Source: Lysobacterales bacterium (GTDB taxonomy: Bacteria > Pseudomonadota > Gammaproteobacteria > Xanthomonadales > Rhodanobacteraceae). Taken from it: 64,000 nucleotides of DNA. This document shows positions 52,431 through 60,708 of this stretch, piece after piece. The stretch is from positions 310,001 to 374,000 of the forward strand of contig JAFKNA010000004.1 in NCBI GenBank assembly GCA_017305135.1. The letters are read 5' to 3'. The translations under genes were made by a program, and so were the position numbers. The notes beneath the pieces were generated by a model. That model saw only the letters and a program-made list of their open reading frames with translations, was not told the origin of the DNA and searched no databases. How positions within the stretch are numbered: position 1 is the first letter of the stretch; each line of letters opens with the position of its first letter.

Positions 52431-52528
52431 GCATTCACCTGAAAAACGGGACAGTGCGCCCGGCCGTGCCGGAAGCACGCCGGGAAGCGCGCAAGGGTAT
52501 CAGGAAAACGGGCGGCAACGCGGGCCGG

Positions 52529-53506
52529 CTATTGTTCCGGACGGACCGCCGCGCCACCTTCGCCGAACAGCTTCACGTGGGCCACGTTGCCGCGCTGGAA
52601 CGCAGCCAGGTCGACCGCCTGGCCGTCGCCGATGATGCTCGCGCCCTGCGCGTTGCCGAGCCGCACGAACAGCGGTTCGTCACTGCGGTAGGTGGTGTGG
52701 CTGCCGGCGGACAGCATGCTGTATTCCAGCCGGCGGCCATCGGCGGTGGTGACTTCCACCCAGCTCTGCTGGTCGAGCCGGAGCTCGAGCAGGTGTGCGC
52801 CACTGCCGGTCGCCGGAGCGGTGGATGCGGGCGCGGCGGCAGGCTCCGGGGCGGGCGGGCGCACGGTGAAGGGCGTCATCGAGGCGACCAGCGGCGACAG
52901 GGCTGGCTCGGGCGTCGGCACGGCGGGGGCGGGAAACTCCAGTTCCGGCGCGCCGGCCAGCGCCTCGCCGGCGGCATGCGTGCCCTGCGGGTCGTCCAGC
53001 GAGGCCACCTGCGCCGGCGGATCGAGAGGCGCGGTGCGCGCCAGGTTCTGCTCGAGGCCGCCGTGGGTGGCCAGCCATACGGCAGGAACCACGATGATCG
53101 CGGTCAGCACCATGTAGGTGGCACTGACGGAATATCGGTCGAAGAGGTAACGCGAGCGCGGGATGGTGCCGGTCGCCACCAGCGGCACGGCTTCGGCGCG
53201 GGCCTCCGCCGCCGCCGCGGCTTCCTCGGTGGAAAGCCCGACCAGGCGCGCGTAACCGGTCAGGTAGCCGCGCAGGAACACCGCTTGCGTGAGTCCGGTG
53301 TAATCGTCCTGCTCGAGCCGGCCAATCAGTTGCAGGGGCAGCTTCAGCCGGGTGGCGACGTCGGCGCGGCTGAGGCCGGCGCGTTCGCGGGCGGCGGCAA
53401 GCCGCGCGCCAAAACCCGGTGCCCCCGCAACGGCGGCGCCGGCGGCCGCGGGCGGGAGCGCCCCACCCGCCCCATCACGGTGTTCGTTGGCCTCTGCGGC
53501 TATCAT
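52529..53506 (-). CDS. rodZ: RodZ-like cytoskeletal/HTH protein
   Basis: A 325-residue RodZ-type protein: N-terminal HTH_25 (GFGARLAAARERAGLSRADV, LKLPLQLIGRLEQDD, FLRGYLTGYARLVGL), a membrane segment near residues 119-140 (ATYMVLTAIIVVPAVWLAT), a long Pro/Ala linker, and a C-terminal DUF4115 domain (LELRLDQQSWVEVTTADGRR). Links MreB to the membrane. ATG 53506 has AGAGGAAG upstream; an ATG 21 bases earlier is possible. Confidence 0.9.
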   Translation of the reverse strand: MIAAEANEHRDGAGGALPPAAAGAAVAGAPGFGARLAAARERAGLSRADVATRLKLPLQLIGRLEQDDYTGLTQAVFLRGYLTGYARLVGLSTEEAAAAAEARAEAVPLVATGTIPRSRYLFDRYSVSATYMVLTAIIVVPAVWLATHGGLEQNLARTAPLDPPAQVASLDDPQGTHAAGEALAGAPELEFPAPAVPTPEPALSPLVASMTPFTVRPPAPEPAAAPASTAPATGSGAHLLELRLDQQSWVEVTTADGRRLEYSMLSAGSHTTYRSDEPLFVRLGNAQGASIIGDGQAVDLAAFQRGNVAHVKLFGEGGAAVRPEQ

Positions 53507-53637
53507 CGGATGACTTCCTCTGCACATGGCAGCCTCGTTGGGCTGCTCTGATCGTTCGTCACGCCGGCCTCCGCGCCTCCCGTGCGCGCTGTCCCATGGA
53601 CCGGCCCCACCCCCGCTGGCCGGCGCGCGAACGCCGG

Positions 53638-54423
53638 CTAGCGTGTTTTTGCATCGCGCTGGATCGCGACATTCAATGATTGCGCTTCCCGCGACTCGGG
53701 AAAACCCTGCAGGAGCTTGCGGGTGTAGTTGCCCACGCCCCTGGCGTCGCCGAGCTTGAGTTCGATGTTGCGGCCCAGCATCAGCGCATCGGCGCTGGCC
53801 GGCGCCGCCGCCTCGTGGCGCTGCATGAATCCGCGCGCGCTGAAGTAATCGCCGCTTTCGTAGGAGACGTGGGCGAGCTGCAGCAGCGTGGCGGCATTGG
53901 CCGGGTCGCGCTGCAGCGCCTGGCGCAGCACCTTCTCGGCGGCGTCGCGATGGCCGGCCTTGAGCAGGCAGCTGCCGGAATTGGCCAGGGCGACGGCCGG
54001 CGTGCGATAGAAGGGGTCCGCGACGGCGCGCTGGAAATAGCCCTCGGCCTCGTCGTAGCGGCCGGTGCCGCACAGGAAAGTGCCGTAGTTGTTGAGTTCG
54101 GCGCCGCCCTTGGGGCGGAGCTGGGCGGCGCGGCGGTAATGCTGCTCGGCGTTCGCGTCGTCGCCGATGCGCTCGTAGAGGACGGCGATCACGGTGTGCG
54201 CGTCGACGTAGCTGGAATCGTAGGACAGCGCCTTCTGCAGCTTCTCCAGCGCGAGCTCGAGGCGGCCTTGGACGAGGTACTGCTGGCCGAGGTCGGTGTG
54301 GACGCGCGCTGCGTCCTGGCGCCGGCTGGCGGCGCTTTCCTTCTTGATGCCGCCTGGCGCGGGGCTGCAGCCGGCGATGCACAGCGCCAGCAGCATCGCC
54401 GGCAGGAAGTGCTCAAGCCGCAT
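53638..54423 (-). CDS. pilF: Type IV pilus biogenesis lipoprotein PilF/PilW
   Basis: A 261-residue TPR lipoprotein, the pilotin for the PilQ secretin. Lipobox LCIAGCSP (Cys19) after an N-terminal hydrophobic stretch; six TPR units such as [20 protein letters not shown] and [23 protein letters not shown] 54423 is used; a TTG two codons upstream is less likely. The start overlaps the rlmN stop by 11 bases. Confidence 0.92.
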   Translation of the reverse strand: MRLEHFLPAMLLALCIAGCSPAPGGIKKESAASRRQDAARVHTDLGQQYLVQGRLELALEKLQKALSYDSSYVDAHTVIAVLYERIGDDANAEQHYRRAAQLRPKGGAELNNYGTFLCGTGRYDEAEGYFQRAVADPFYRTPAVALANSGSCLLKAGHRDAAEKVLRQALQRDPANAATLLQLAHVSYESGDYFSARGFMQRHEAAAPASADALMLGRNIELKLGDARGVGNYTRKLLQGFPESREAQSLNVAIQRDAKTR

Positions 54424-55531
54424 CGGCAACGCCCTGCTCCAGCTTGCGGCGGAAGTCCGCCTGGCGGCGGGTGCGATCGACCACCTGCCCCTTGAGCTGC
54501 CCGCAGGCGGCGTCGATATCGTCGCCGCGCGTGCGGCGCACGGTGGTCAGCACGTCGGCATCGAGCAGGATTTTCTGGAAGGCGCGGATGACGTCCTCCT
54601 CCGAGCGCTCGAACTGCGTGCCGTGGAAGGGATTGAAGGGAATCAGGTTGACCTTGGCCGGCAGCCTGCGCATCAGCCTGACGAGCTGGCGCGCGTGTTC
54701 GGGGTGGTCGTTGACGCCCTTCAGCATGGTGTATTCAAAGGTGATCGTGGTGCGTGGGCGCCGCGCCGCATAGCGTGCGCAGGCATCCAGCAACTGGGCG
54801 ATCGGGTACTTCCTGTTGAGCGGCACCAGGCGCGTGCGGAGCTCGTCCACCGGCGCGTGCAGCGACACCGCCAGCGACACGTCGGCGACCTCGCCAAGCC
54901 TGTCGATCATCGGCACGAGGCCGGCGGTGGACAGCGTCACGCGCTTGTTGGCGAGGCCGAGGCCGAGGTCGTCGCGCATGACGCTCATCGCGGTGACCAC
55001 GTTGTCGAAGTTCAGCAACGGCTCGCCCATGCCCATCATCACCACGTTGGTGAGCTTGCGCTGGTGGTGCGGCACGTTGCCGAGGTGCTTCGCCGCCACC
55101 CACACCTGGCCGATGATCTCGGCCGCGGAAAGGTTGCGGTTGAAGCCCTGCGTCGCCGTCGAGCAGAACTGGCAGTTGAGGCCGCAGCCGACCTGCGAGG
55201 ACACGCACAGCGTGCCTCGCGAAGTTTCGGGGATGAACACGGCCTCGATGGCGTTGGCGCCGTCCATGCCGAGCAGCCACTTGTGCGTGCCGTCGCTGGC
55301 CTGCTTTTCGAACAGGGTCGTCGGCGGCACGATCTCGAGGTGCTGCTCGAGCTTGCCGCGCAGCGCCTTGCCGACGTCGGTCATCTCGGCGAAGTCGGTG
55401 ACGTGGCGGTGGTAGACCCACTTCATCACCTGGTCGGCGCGATACGGCTTCTCGCCCAGCTCGGCGAACAGCGCCCGCAGACCCTTGCGGTCGTAGTCGA
55501 ACAGGTTGGCCTTGGCCGTCGTCGTGCTCAC
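54413..55531 (-). CDS. rlmN: 23S rRNA (A2503-C2)/tRNA methyltransferase RlmN
   Basis: A 372-residue radical SAM methyltransferase: [20 protein letters not shown] with the CxxxCxxC cluster, [45 protein letters not shown], and the C-terminal [20 protein letters not shown] with the resolving Cys. The GTG at 55531 is chosen; a TTG nine codons upstream is the alternative. Confidence 0.94.
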   Translation of the reverse strand: MSTTTAKANLFDYDRKGLRALFAELGEKPYRADQVMKWVYHRHVTDFAEMTDVGKALRGKLEQHLEIVPPTTLFEKQASDGTHKWLLGMDGANAIEAVFIPETSRGTLCVSSQVGCGLNCQFCSTATQGFNRNLSAAEIIGQVWVAAKHLGNVPHHQRKLTNVVMMGMGEPLLNFDNVVTAMSVMRDDLGLGLANKRVTLSTAGLVPMIDRLGEVADVSLAVSLHAPVDELRTRLVPLNRKYPIAQLLDACARYAARRPRTTITFEYTMLKGVNDHPEHARQLVRLMRRLPAKVNLIPFNPFHGTQFERSEEDVIRAFQKILLDADVLTTVRRTRGDDIDAACGQLKGQVVDRTRRQADFRRKLEQGVADAA

Positions 55532-55561
55532 GGGATGAGGGTCGTCAGGATTCAGCAATCA

Positions 55562-55987
55562 TTAACGCGAACAGAGTTCGGTTTCCGCGAAGAAATACGC
55601 AATTTCGGCACGTGCCGTCTCCGCGGCATCGGAACCGTGCACGGCATTGGCATCGATCGAGTCGGCGAAGTCGGCGCGGATGGTGCCGGGCGCGGCTTCC
55701 CTGGGGTTGGTCGCGCCCATCAGTTCCCGGTTCTTCGCCACCGCGCCCTCGCCTTCCAGCACCTGGATCATGACCGGGCCGGAAATCATGAACTCGACCA
55801 GCGCGCCAAAGAACGGGCGCTCGCGGTGCACGGCGTAGAAGCCTTCGGCCTCCTTGCGCGACAGCTGCCTCATGCGCGCGGCGATCACCCTGAGGCCGGC
55901 GTTCTCGAAGCGGGAATAGATCTGGCCGACGACGTTCTTGGCAACCGCGTCGGGCTTGATGATGGAAAGGGTGCGCTCCAGCGCCAT
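55562..55987 (-). CDS. ndk: Nucleoside diphosphate kinase
   Basis: A 141-residue kinase: [45 protein letters not shown], and the active-site His117 in [10 protein letters not shown]. Full length. First of the ndk-rlmN-pilF-rodZ run. Confidence 0.96.
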   Translation of the reverse strand: MALERTLSIIKPDAVAKNVVGQIYSRFENAGLRVIAARMRQLSRKEAEGFYAVHRERPFFGALVEFMISGPVMIQVLEGEGAVAKNRELMGATNPREAAPGTIRADFADSIDANAVHGSDAAETARAEIAYFFAETELCSR

Positions 55988-56158
55988 GTGCTCCGGATCT
56001 CCGTGCGTGGTTTCGAGAAGGATGCGATGCAGGTGCATCGCCGCGGCGCGCCGTTGCGAGCGGGTACGCCTTGCGGGGTCGCGCGAATTCTAACGTGTTC
56101 CGCGTTGTTTTTACACAGCCAGGCCGTGGATTTGACCACCCGGCAACGCCTCGCCTAC

Positions 56159-56180
56159 CATTCAAACGACTGTTTGAATG
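56159..56180. promoter_or_regulatory. PsrA-like TetR operator
   Basis: CATTCAAAC-GACT-GTTTGAATG is a perfect 9-4-9 inverted repeat 17 bases before the TetR start. It contains CAAAC-N4-GTTTG, the core I know for PsrA-type fatty-acid regulators. Confidence 0.75.
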
Positions 56181-56196
56181 GATTCCGGATTCCGCA

Positions 56197-56841
56197 GTGC
56201 CCGCCCCTTCGAACTTCTCGACGCGCGAGCGCATCCTCTCGGTTGCGGAGGATTTGTTCGCCCGGCATGGCTTTGCCGGCGCCTCGCTGCGCCAGGTCAC
56301 GGCGGCGGCGCGGGTGAACCTTGCCGCGGTGAACTACCACTTCGGCTCCAAGGACGGCCTGATCGAGGAAGTGGTGCGCCGGCGCCTGGACGACCTCAAC
56401 CGCGGCCGCCTGGCGGCACTCGAGGCGACGACGCGGCGTGAGGGCCATGTCCTCGAGGATGTCCTCGATGCCTTCATCCGTCCCGCGCTGGAGCAGTCCA
56501 CCGCCGATGATGGCGGCGCGGCCTTCGTGCGCGTACTGGCCCGCGCCTGGGCCGAGTCGGATGGGCAACTGCGCCGCTTCCTGGCCGACAACTACGGGCA
56601 TGTGCTGCGTGAGTTCGCGCTGGCATTCCAGCGCCTGCTGCCGACGGTGGACCGCGATGAACTCCATTGGCGCCTTGACATCGTTGCCGGAGCGCTCACC
56701 TATGCCATGGCCGGATTCGGCATGATCCAGCGCCGCGAGGGCACGTCGCCCACCACGCACCGGGAGCACACCATCGAGCACCTCGTCCGCTTCGCGGCGG
56801 CGGGGTTGCGGGAAGGAACGCAATCGAGGGCCGAGGGCTGA
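56197..56841 (+). CDS. TetR-family regulator, PsrA-like
   Basis: A 214-residue TetR repressor. N-terminal HTH: RERILSVAEDLFARHGFAGA, LRQVTAAARVNLAAVNYHFG, with a C-terminal ligand domain (AFVRVLARAWAESDGQLRRF, LDIVAGALTYAMAGFGMIQR). The start is GTG 56197. The operator directly upstream and the fadB and fadA genes downstream fit a regulator that senses long-chain acyl-CoA or fatty acid and controls beta-oxidation and itself. No second operator copy was seen before fadB. Confidence 0.85.
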   Translation: MPAPSNFSTRERILSVAEDLFARHGFAGASLRQVTAAARVNLAAVNYHFGSKDGLIEEVVRRRLDDLNRGRLAALEATTRREGHVLEDVLDAFIRPALEQSTADDGGAAFVRVLARAWAESDGQLRRFLADNYGHVLREFALAFQRLLPTVDRDELHWRLDIVAGALTYAMAGFGMIQRREGTSPTTHREHTIEHLVRFAAAGLREGTQSRAEG

Positions 56842-56967
56842 AAAGCACCGCATGGGCACGCAGCGAGATCGGGAAAGCAGGCGGAAGCCTGGCTCCCAGC
56901 TGCCACGTCCGCGATCCCGCCCTCAGCCCTCACCCACGCACACCACACCCCATCACGGAGCCACGCC

Positions 56968-59343
56968 ATGTCTTCAACCCCACTCCGCATCCGCAAGGCC
57001 GCCGTGCTCGGCGCGGGTGTCATGGGCGCGCAGATCGCCGCGCACCTTGCCAACGCCGGCATCGAAACGCTGCTCTACGACCTGCCGGCGAAGGAGGGCG
57101 ACAAGAACGGCATCGCCACGAAGGCGATCGCGCAGCTCGGCAAGCTGTCGCCGGCGCCGCTGGCCGAAAAATCGCGCGCCGCCGCCATCAGCCCGGCCAA
57201 CTACGACGAGCACCTCGATCGCCTGCGCGGCTGCGACCTGGTGATCGAGGCGATCGCCGAGCGGCTCGACTGGAAGCTCGACCTCTACCGGAAGGTTGCG
57301 CCGCATCTGTCTGATTCCGCGGTGTTCGCCAGCAACACCTCGGGCCTTTCAATCAATACACTCGCCGATGCGCTGCCGGAAACATTGCGAGCCCGCTTCT
57401 GCGGCGTGCACTTCTTCAATCCGCCGCGCTACATGCACCTGGTCGAGCTCGTGCCCGGCCGCCACACCGATGCCGGCGTACTGGCGGGCCTCGAGGCCTT
57501 CCTCACCACCACCCTCGGCAAGGGCGTGGTGTACGCGAAGGACACGCCGAATTTCATCGGCAACCGCATCGGCGTGTTCTCGATCCTCGCCACCATGCAC
57601 CACACCGCCGCGGCCGGGCTGCCCTTCGACCTCGTCGATGCGCTGACCGGGCCGGCCATCGGCCGTCCCAAGTCGGCCACCTATCGCACCGCGGATGTCG
57701 TCGGCCTCGACACCATGATGCACGTCATCAAGACCATGGCCGACACGCTGCCGGACGACCCCTGGCATGCGCATTTCAGATCACCTGACTGGCTGACCGC
57801 ACTGGTCGACAAGGGCGCGCTCGGACAGAAGAGCGGCGCCGGCATCTACACCAAGCGTGGCAAGGACATCCTGGTGCTGGACCTCGCGACGCAGGACTAC
57901 GCGCCGGCCACCACCAAGCCCTCCGAGGAAGTCGCCGCGATCCTGGCCATCAGGGATCCGGCCGAACGCTTCGGCAAACTGCGCGCATCGCGCGACCCGC
58001 AGGCGCAGTTCCTGTGGGCGGTGTTCCGCGACCTCTTCCACTACAGCGCCTTCCACCTCGCCGACATCGCCGAAACCGCGCGCGAGGTCGACCTCGCCAT
58101 CCGCTGGGGCTACGGCTGGAAGCAGGGGCCGTTCGAGACTTGGCAGGCCGCCGGCTGGAAGCAGGTCGCCGCCTGGATCGCCGAGGACATTGCCGCCGGC
58201 AAGGCGATGAGCAACGCACCCCTGCCCGACTGGGTCGGCCAGGTCGATGGCGTGCACCAGGCGGAAGGCTCCTGGGCGCCGGCATCCGGCCGCCATGAGC
58301 CGCGCTCGACGCACCCGGTGTACCGGCGCCAGCTATTCCCCGACGCGCTGCTCGGCGAGCGCGCGGACGCCGGCACCACGTTGTGGGAGAACGATGGCGT
58401 GCGCCTGTGGTCGCTCGGCGACGACGGCGTCGGCATCCTGTCTTTCAAGACCAAGATGAACACCGTCAACGATGCCGTGCTCGACGGCATCCAGCAGGCC
58501 ATCGATTACGCGGAGCGGAACCTCAAGGCCGTGGTCATCTGGCAGGCCAGCGACAAGGCGTTCTCGGCCGGCGCCGACCTCAAGGGCATGCTCGGTTTCG
58601 TGCAGGCCGGCGAGATCGCGCGCCTGGAATCGATGATCGCCAACTTCCAGAAGACCAGCCTGCGGATCAAGTATTCGCTGGTGCCGGTGGTGGCGGCGGT
58701 GCGTGGGCTGGCGCTCGGCGGCGGCTGCGAGTTCCAGATGCACTGCGCGCGCACGGTGGCGGCGCTGGAGAGCTACATCGGCCTGGTCGAGGCCGGTGTC
58801 GGCCTGCTGCCCGCGGGCGGCGGCCTCAAGGAACTTGCCGTGCACGCCTCGCAGTCCGCGCCCGATGGCGACGTGTTCCCCGGGATCCAGCGCTGTTTCG
58901 ACACGGTCGCGCAGGCGAAGACCTCCGGCAGCGCGCTGGACGCCAAGGCGCTCGGCCTGCTGCGCGCGGACGACGTGGTGGTCTTCAACGGGTTCGAACT
59001 GCTCCACGTGGCGAAGACCGTGGCCGCGTCGATGGCAGAGACCGGCTACCGTCCGCCGCTCCCGGCCAGCGCGGTCACCGTCGCCGGTGACGTCGGCCTC
59101 GCCACCCTGCGCATGGCGCTGGTCAACATGCTGGAAGGCCGCTTCATCTCCGCGCACGACGACGTGATCGCCACCCGCATCGGCGAGGTGCTCTGCGGCG
59201 GCGACATCGAACGCGGCTCGCAGGTCGACGAGGAATGGCTGCTCGAACTCGAGCGCCGCCACTTCTTCGAGCTGGCACAGATGCCGAAGACGCAGGAGCG
59301 CATCGCGCACACGCTGGCGACGGGGAAGCCGCTCAGAAACTGA
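56968..59343 (+). CDS. fadB: 3-hydroxyacyl-CoA dehydrogenase / enoyl-CoA hydratase
   Basis: A 791-residue bifunctional beta-oxidation enzyme with the dehydrogenase first: VLGAGVMGAQIAAHLANAGI (NAD), FASNTSGLSINTLAD, CGVHFFNPPRYMHLVEL with the catalytic His, KDTPNFIGNRIG. The hydratase is at the C-terminus: FSAGADLKGMLGF, ALGGGCEFQMHCARTVA, GLVEAGVGLLPAGGGLKEL. That order is like FadN-type proteins rather than E. coli FadB, where the hydratase comes first. Forms a complex with the thiolase encoded downstream. Probably cotranscribed with the TetR gene. Confidence 0.92.
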   Translation: MSSTPLRIRKAAVLGAGVMGAQIAAHLANAGIETLLYDLPAKEGDKNGIATKAIAQLGKLSPAPLAEKSRAAAISPANYDEHLDRLRGCDLVIEAIAERLDWKLDLYRKVAPHLSDSAVFASNTSGLSINTLADALPETLRARFCGVHFFNPPRYMHLVELVPGRHTDAGVLAGLEAFLTTTLGKGVVYAKDTPNFIGNRIGVFSILATMHHTAAAGLPFDLVDALTGPAIGRPKSATYRTADVVGLDTMMHVIKTMADTLPDDPWHAHFRSPDWLTALVDKGALGQKSGAGIYTKRGKDILVLDLATQDYAPATTKPSEEVAAILAIRDPAERFGKLRASRDPQAQFLWAVFRDLFHYSAFHLADIAETAREVDLAIRWGYGWKQGPFETWQAAGWKQVAAWIAEDIAAGKAMSNAPLPDWVGQVDGVHQAEGSWAPASGRHEPRSTHPVYRRQLFPDALLGERADAGTTLWENDGVRLWSLGDDGVGILSFKTKMNTVNDAVLDGIQQAIDYAERNLKAVVIWQASDKAFSAGADLKGMLGFVQAGEIARLESMIANFQKTSLRIKYSLVPVVAAVRGLALGGGCEFQMHCARTVAALESYIGLVEAGVGLLPAGGGLKELAVHASQSAPDGDVFPGIQRCFDTVAQAKTSGSALDAKALGLLRADDVVVFNGFELLHVAKTVAASMAETGYRPPLPASAVTVAGDVGLATLRMALVNMLEGRFISAHDDVIATRIGEVLCGGDIERGSQVDEEWLLELERRHFFELAQMPKTQERIAHTLATGKPLRN

Positions 59344-59453
59344 GATTCGGGATTCGGGATTCGGGATTCGTCAAACACAACCTCACCGGGAATTCGTGCT
59401 GGGCGGAAGGCAACGTCGCTTGCCCAATCCCCAATCACCAATCACGAATCCCG
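59344..59453. repeat. Inverted GATTCGGG repeats between fadB and fadA
   Basis: Three tandem GATTCGG units (59344-59370) are followed 50 bases later by the opposite orientation, CCCAATCCCCAATCACCAAT and CACGAATCCC (to 59453). The same family flanks the Phd/PIN pair. The arms could pair in mRNA and modulate fadA expression. Confidence 0.6.
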
Positions 59454-59469
59454 GCTTTCGGAGAAAGCC

Positions 59470-60666
59470 ATGACCCGCCAGATACAGGACGCCTACATCG
59501 TCTCCGCGGTGCGCACGCCGGTCGGCAAGGCGCCGCGCGGGGTGTTCCGCAACACCCGCCCGGACGACCTCCTCGCGCACGTGCTGCGCGCCGCCATCGA
59601 CCGCACGCCGGGCATCGACGCGGCGCGCATTGGCGACGCCATCGTCGGCTGCGCGATGCCCGAGGCCGAGCAGGGCATGAACGTGGCGCGCATCGGCGTG
59701 CTGCTCGCCGGCCTGCCCGATACCCTGCCCGCGGTCACCGTCAACCGCTTCTGCTCCTCGGGCCTGCAGGCGATTGCCATGGCCGCCGACCGCATCCGCC
59801 TCGGCGAGGCGGACCTGATGCTGGCCGGTGGCACCGAATCGATGAGCATGGTGCCGATGATGGGCCACACGATCGCCATGAACCCGGCCGCGTTCAAGGA
59901 CGACAACGTCGCCATCGCCTACGGCATGGGCATCACCGCCGAGAAGGTCGCCGAACGCTGGAAGGTCAGCCGCGAGGACCAGGATGCCTTCGCACTGGCC
60001 TCGCACCAGAAGGCGCTGGCGGCGACCCTGGCGGGCGACTTCGCCGAGGAAATCGTCCCGGTCACGCTGGACGACCACTACCCGGACCTCGCCAGCCGCA
60101 CCATCCGCAGCGACAATCGGGTGATCGCGGTGGACGAAGGTCCGCGCAAGGACACCAGCCTGGAAGTACTCTCGAAGCTGCGCCCCGTGTTCCGCCAGGG
60201 CGGCTCGGTTACGGCCGGCAATTCCTCGCAGATGTCCGACGGCGCCGGCGCCCTGCTCCTCGCCAGCGAGCACGCGGTCAAGGCCTACGGGCTGCAGCCG
60301 CTGGCGCGCTTCGTCGGTTTCGCCGTCGCCGGCGTGCCGCCGGAAATCATGGGCATCGGCCCGATCGCGGCGATCCCGAAGGCGCTCGAAGTCGCCGGCC
60401 TCAAGAAGGAACAGATGGACTGGATCGAGCTCAACGAGGCCTTCGCCGCGCAGGCGCTGGCCGTGATCCGCGACGTCGACCTCGATCCGGACAAGGTCAA
60501 CCCGCTCGGCGGCGCCATCGCCCTCGGCCACCCGCTCGGCGCCACCGGCGCGGTGCGCGCCGCGACGCTGATCCATGGCCTGCGCCGCCGCAAGCAGAAG
60601 TACGGCATGGTGACGATGTGCATCGGCACTGGCATGGGCGCCGCGGGGGTGTTCGAGGCGCTTTGA
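59470..60666 (+). CDS. fadA: Acetyl-CoA C-acyltransferase (3-ketoacyl-CoA thiolase)
   Basis: A 398-residue thiolase completing each beta-oxidation round. Nucleophile Cys95 in VNRFCSSGLQAIAMA, GGTESMSMVPM, NPLGGAIALGHPLGATGA with the His, and the second Cys384 in MCIGTGMGAAG. Full length. ATG 59470 has GGAGAAAG upstream. Confidence 0.95.
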   Translation: MTRQIQDAYIVSAVRTPVGKAPRGVFRNTRPDDLLAHVLRAAIDRTPGIDAARIGDAIVGCAMPEAEQGMNVARIGVLLAGLPDTLPAVTVNRFCSSGLQAIAMAADRIRLGEADLMLAGGTESMSMVPMMGHTIAMNPAAFKDDNVAIAYGMGITAEKVAERWKVSREDQDAFALASHQKALAATLAGDFAEEIVPVTLDDHYPDLASRTIRSDNRVIAVDEGPRKDTSLEVLSKLRPVFRQGGSVTAGNSSQMSDGAGALLLASEHAVKAYGLQPLARFVGFAVAGVPPEIMGIGPIAAIPKALEVAGLKKEQMDWIELNEAFAAQALAVIRDVDLDPDKVNPLGGAIALGHPLGATGAVRAATLIHGLRRRKQKYGMVTMCIGTGMGAAGVFEAL

Positions 60667-60708
60667 GGATGCTCATGCTGGCGCAGGATGGGACGTGATC
60701 CTGGCGTG

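Noticed and set aside
59344-59453. Possible CRISPR-like repeats
   Set aside because: Units are seven bases, tandem without spacers, and belong to a dispersed intergenic repeat family.
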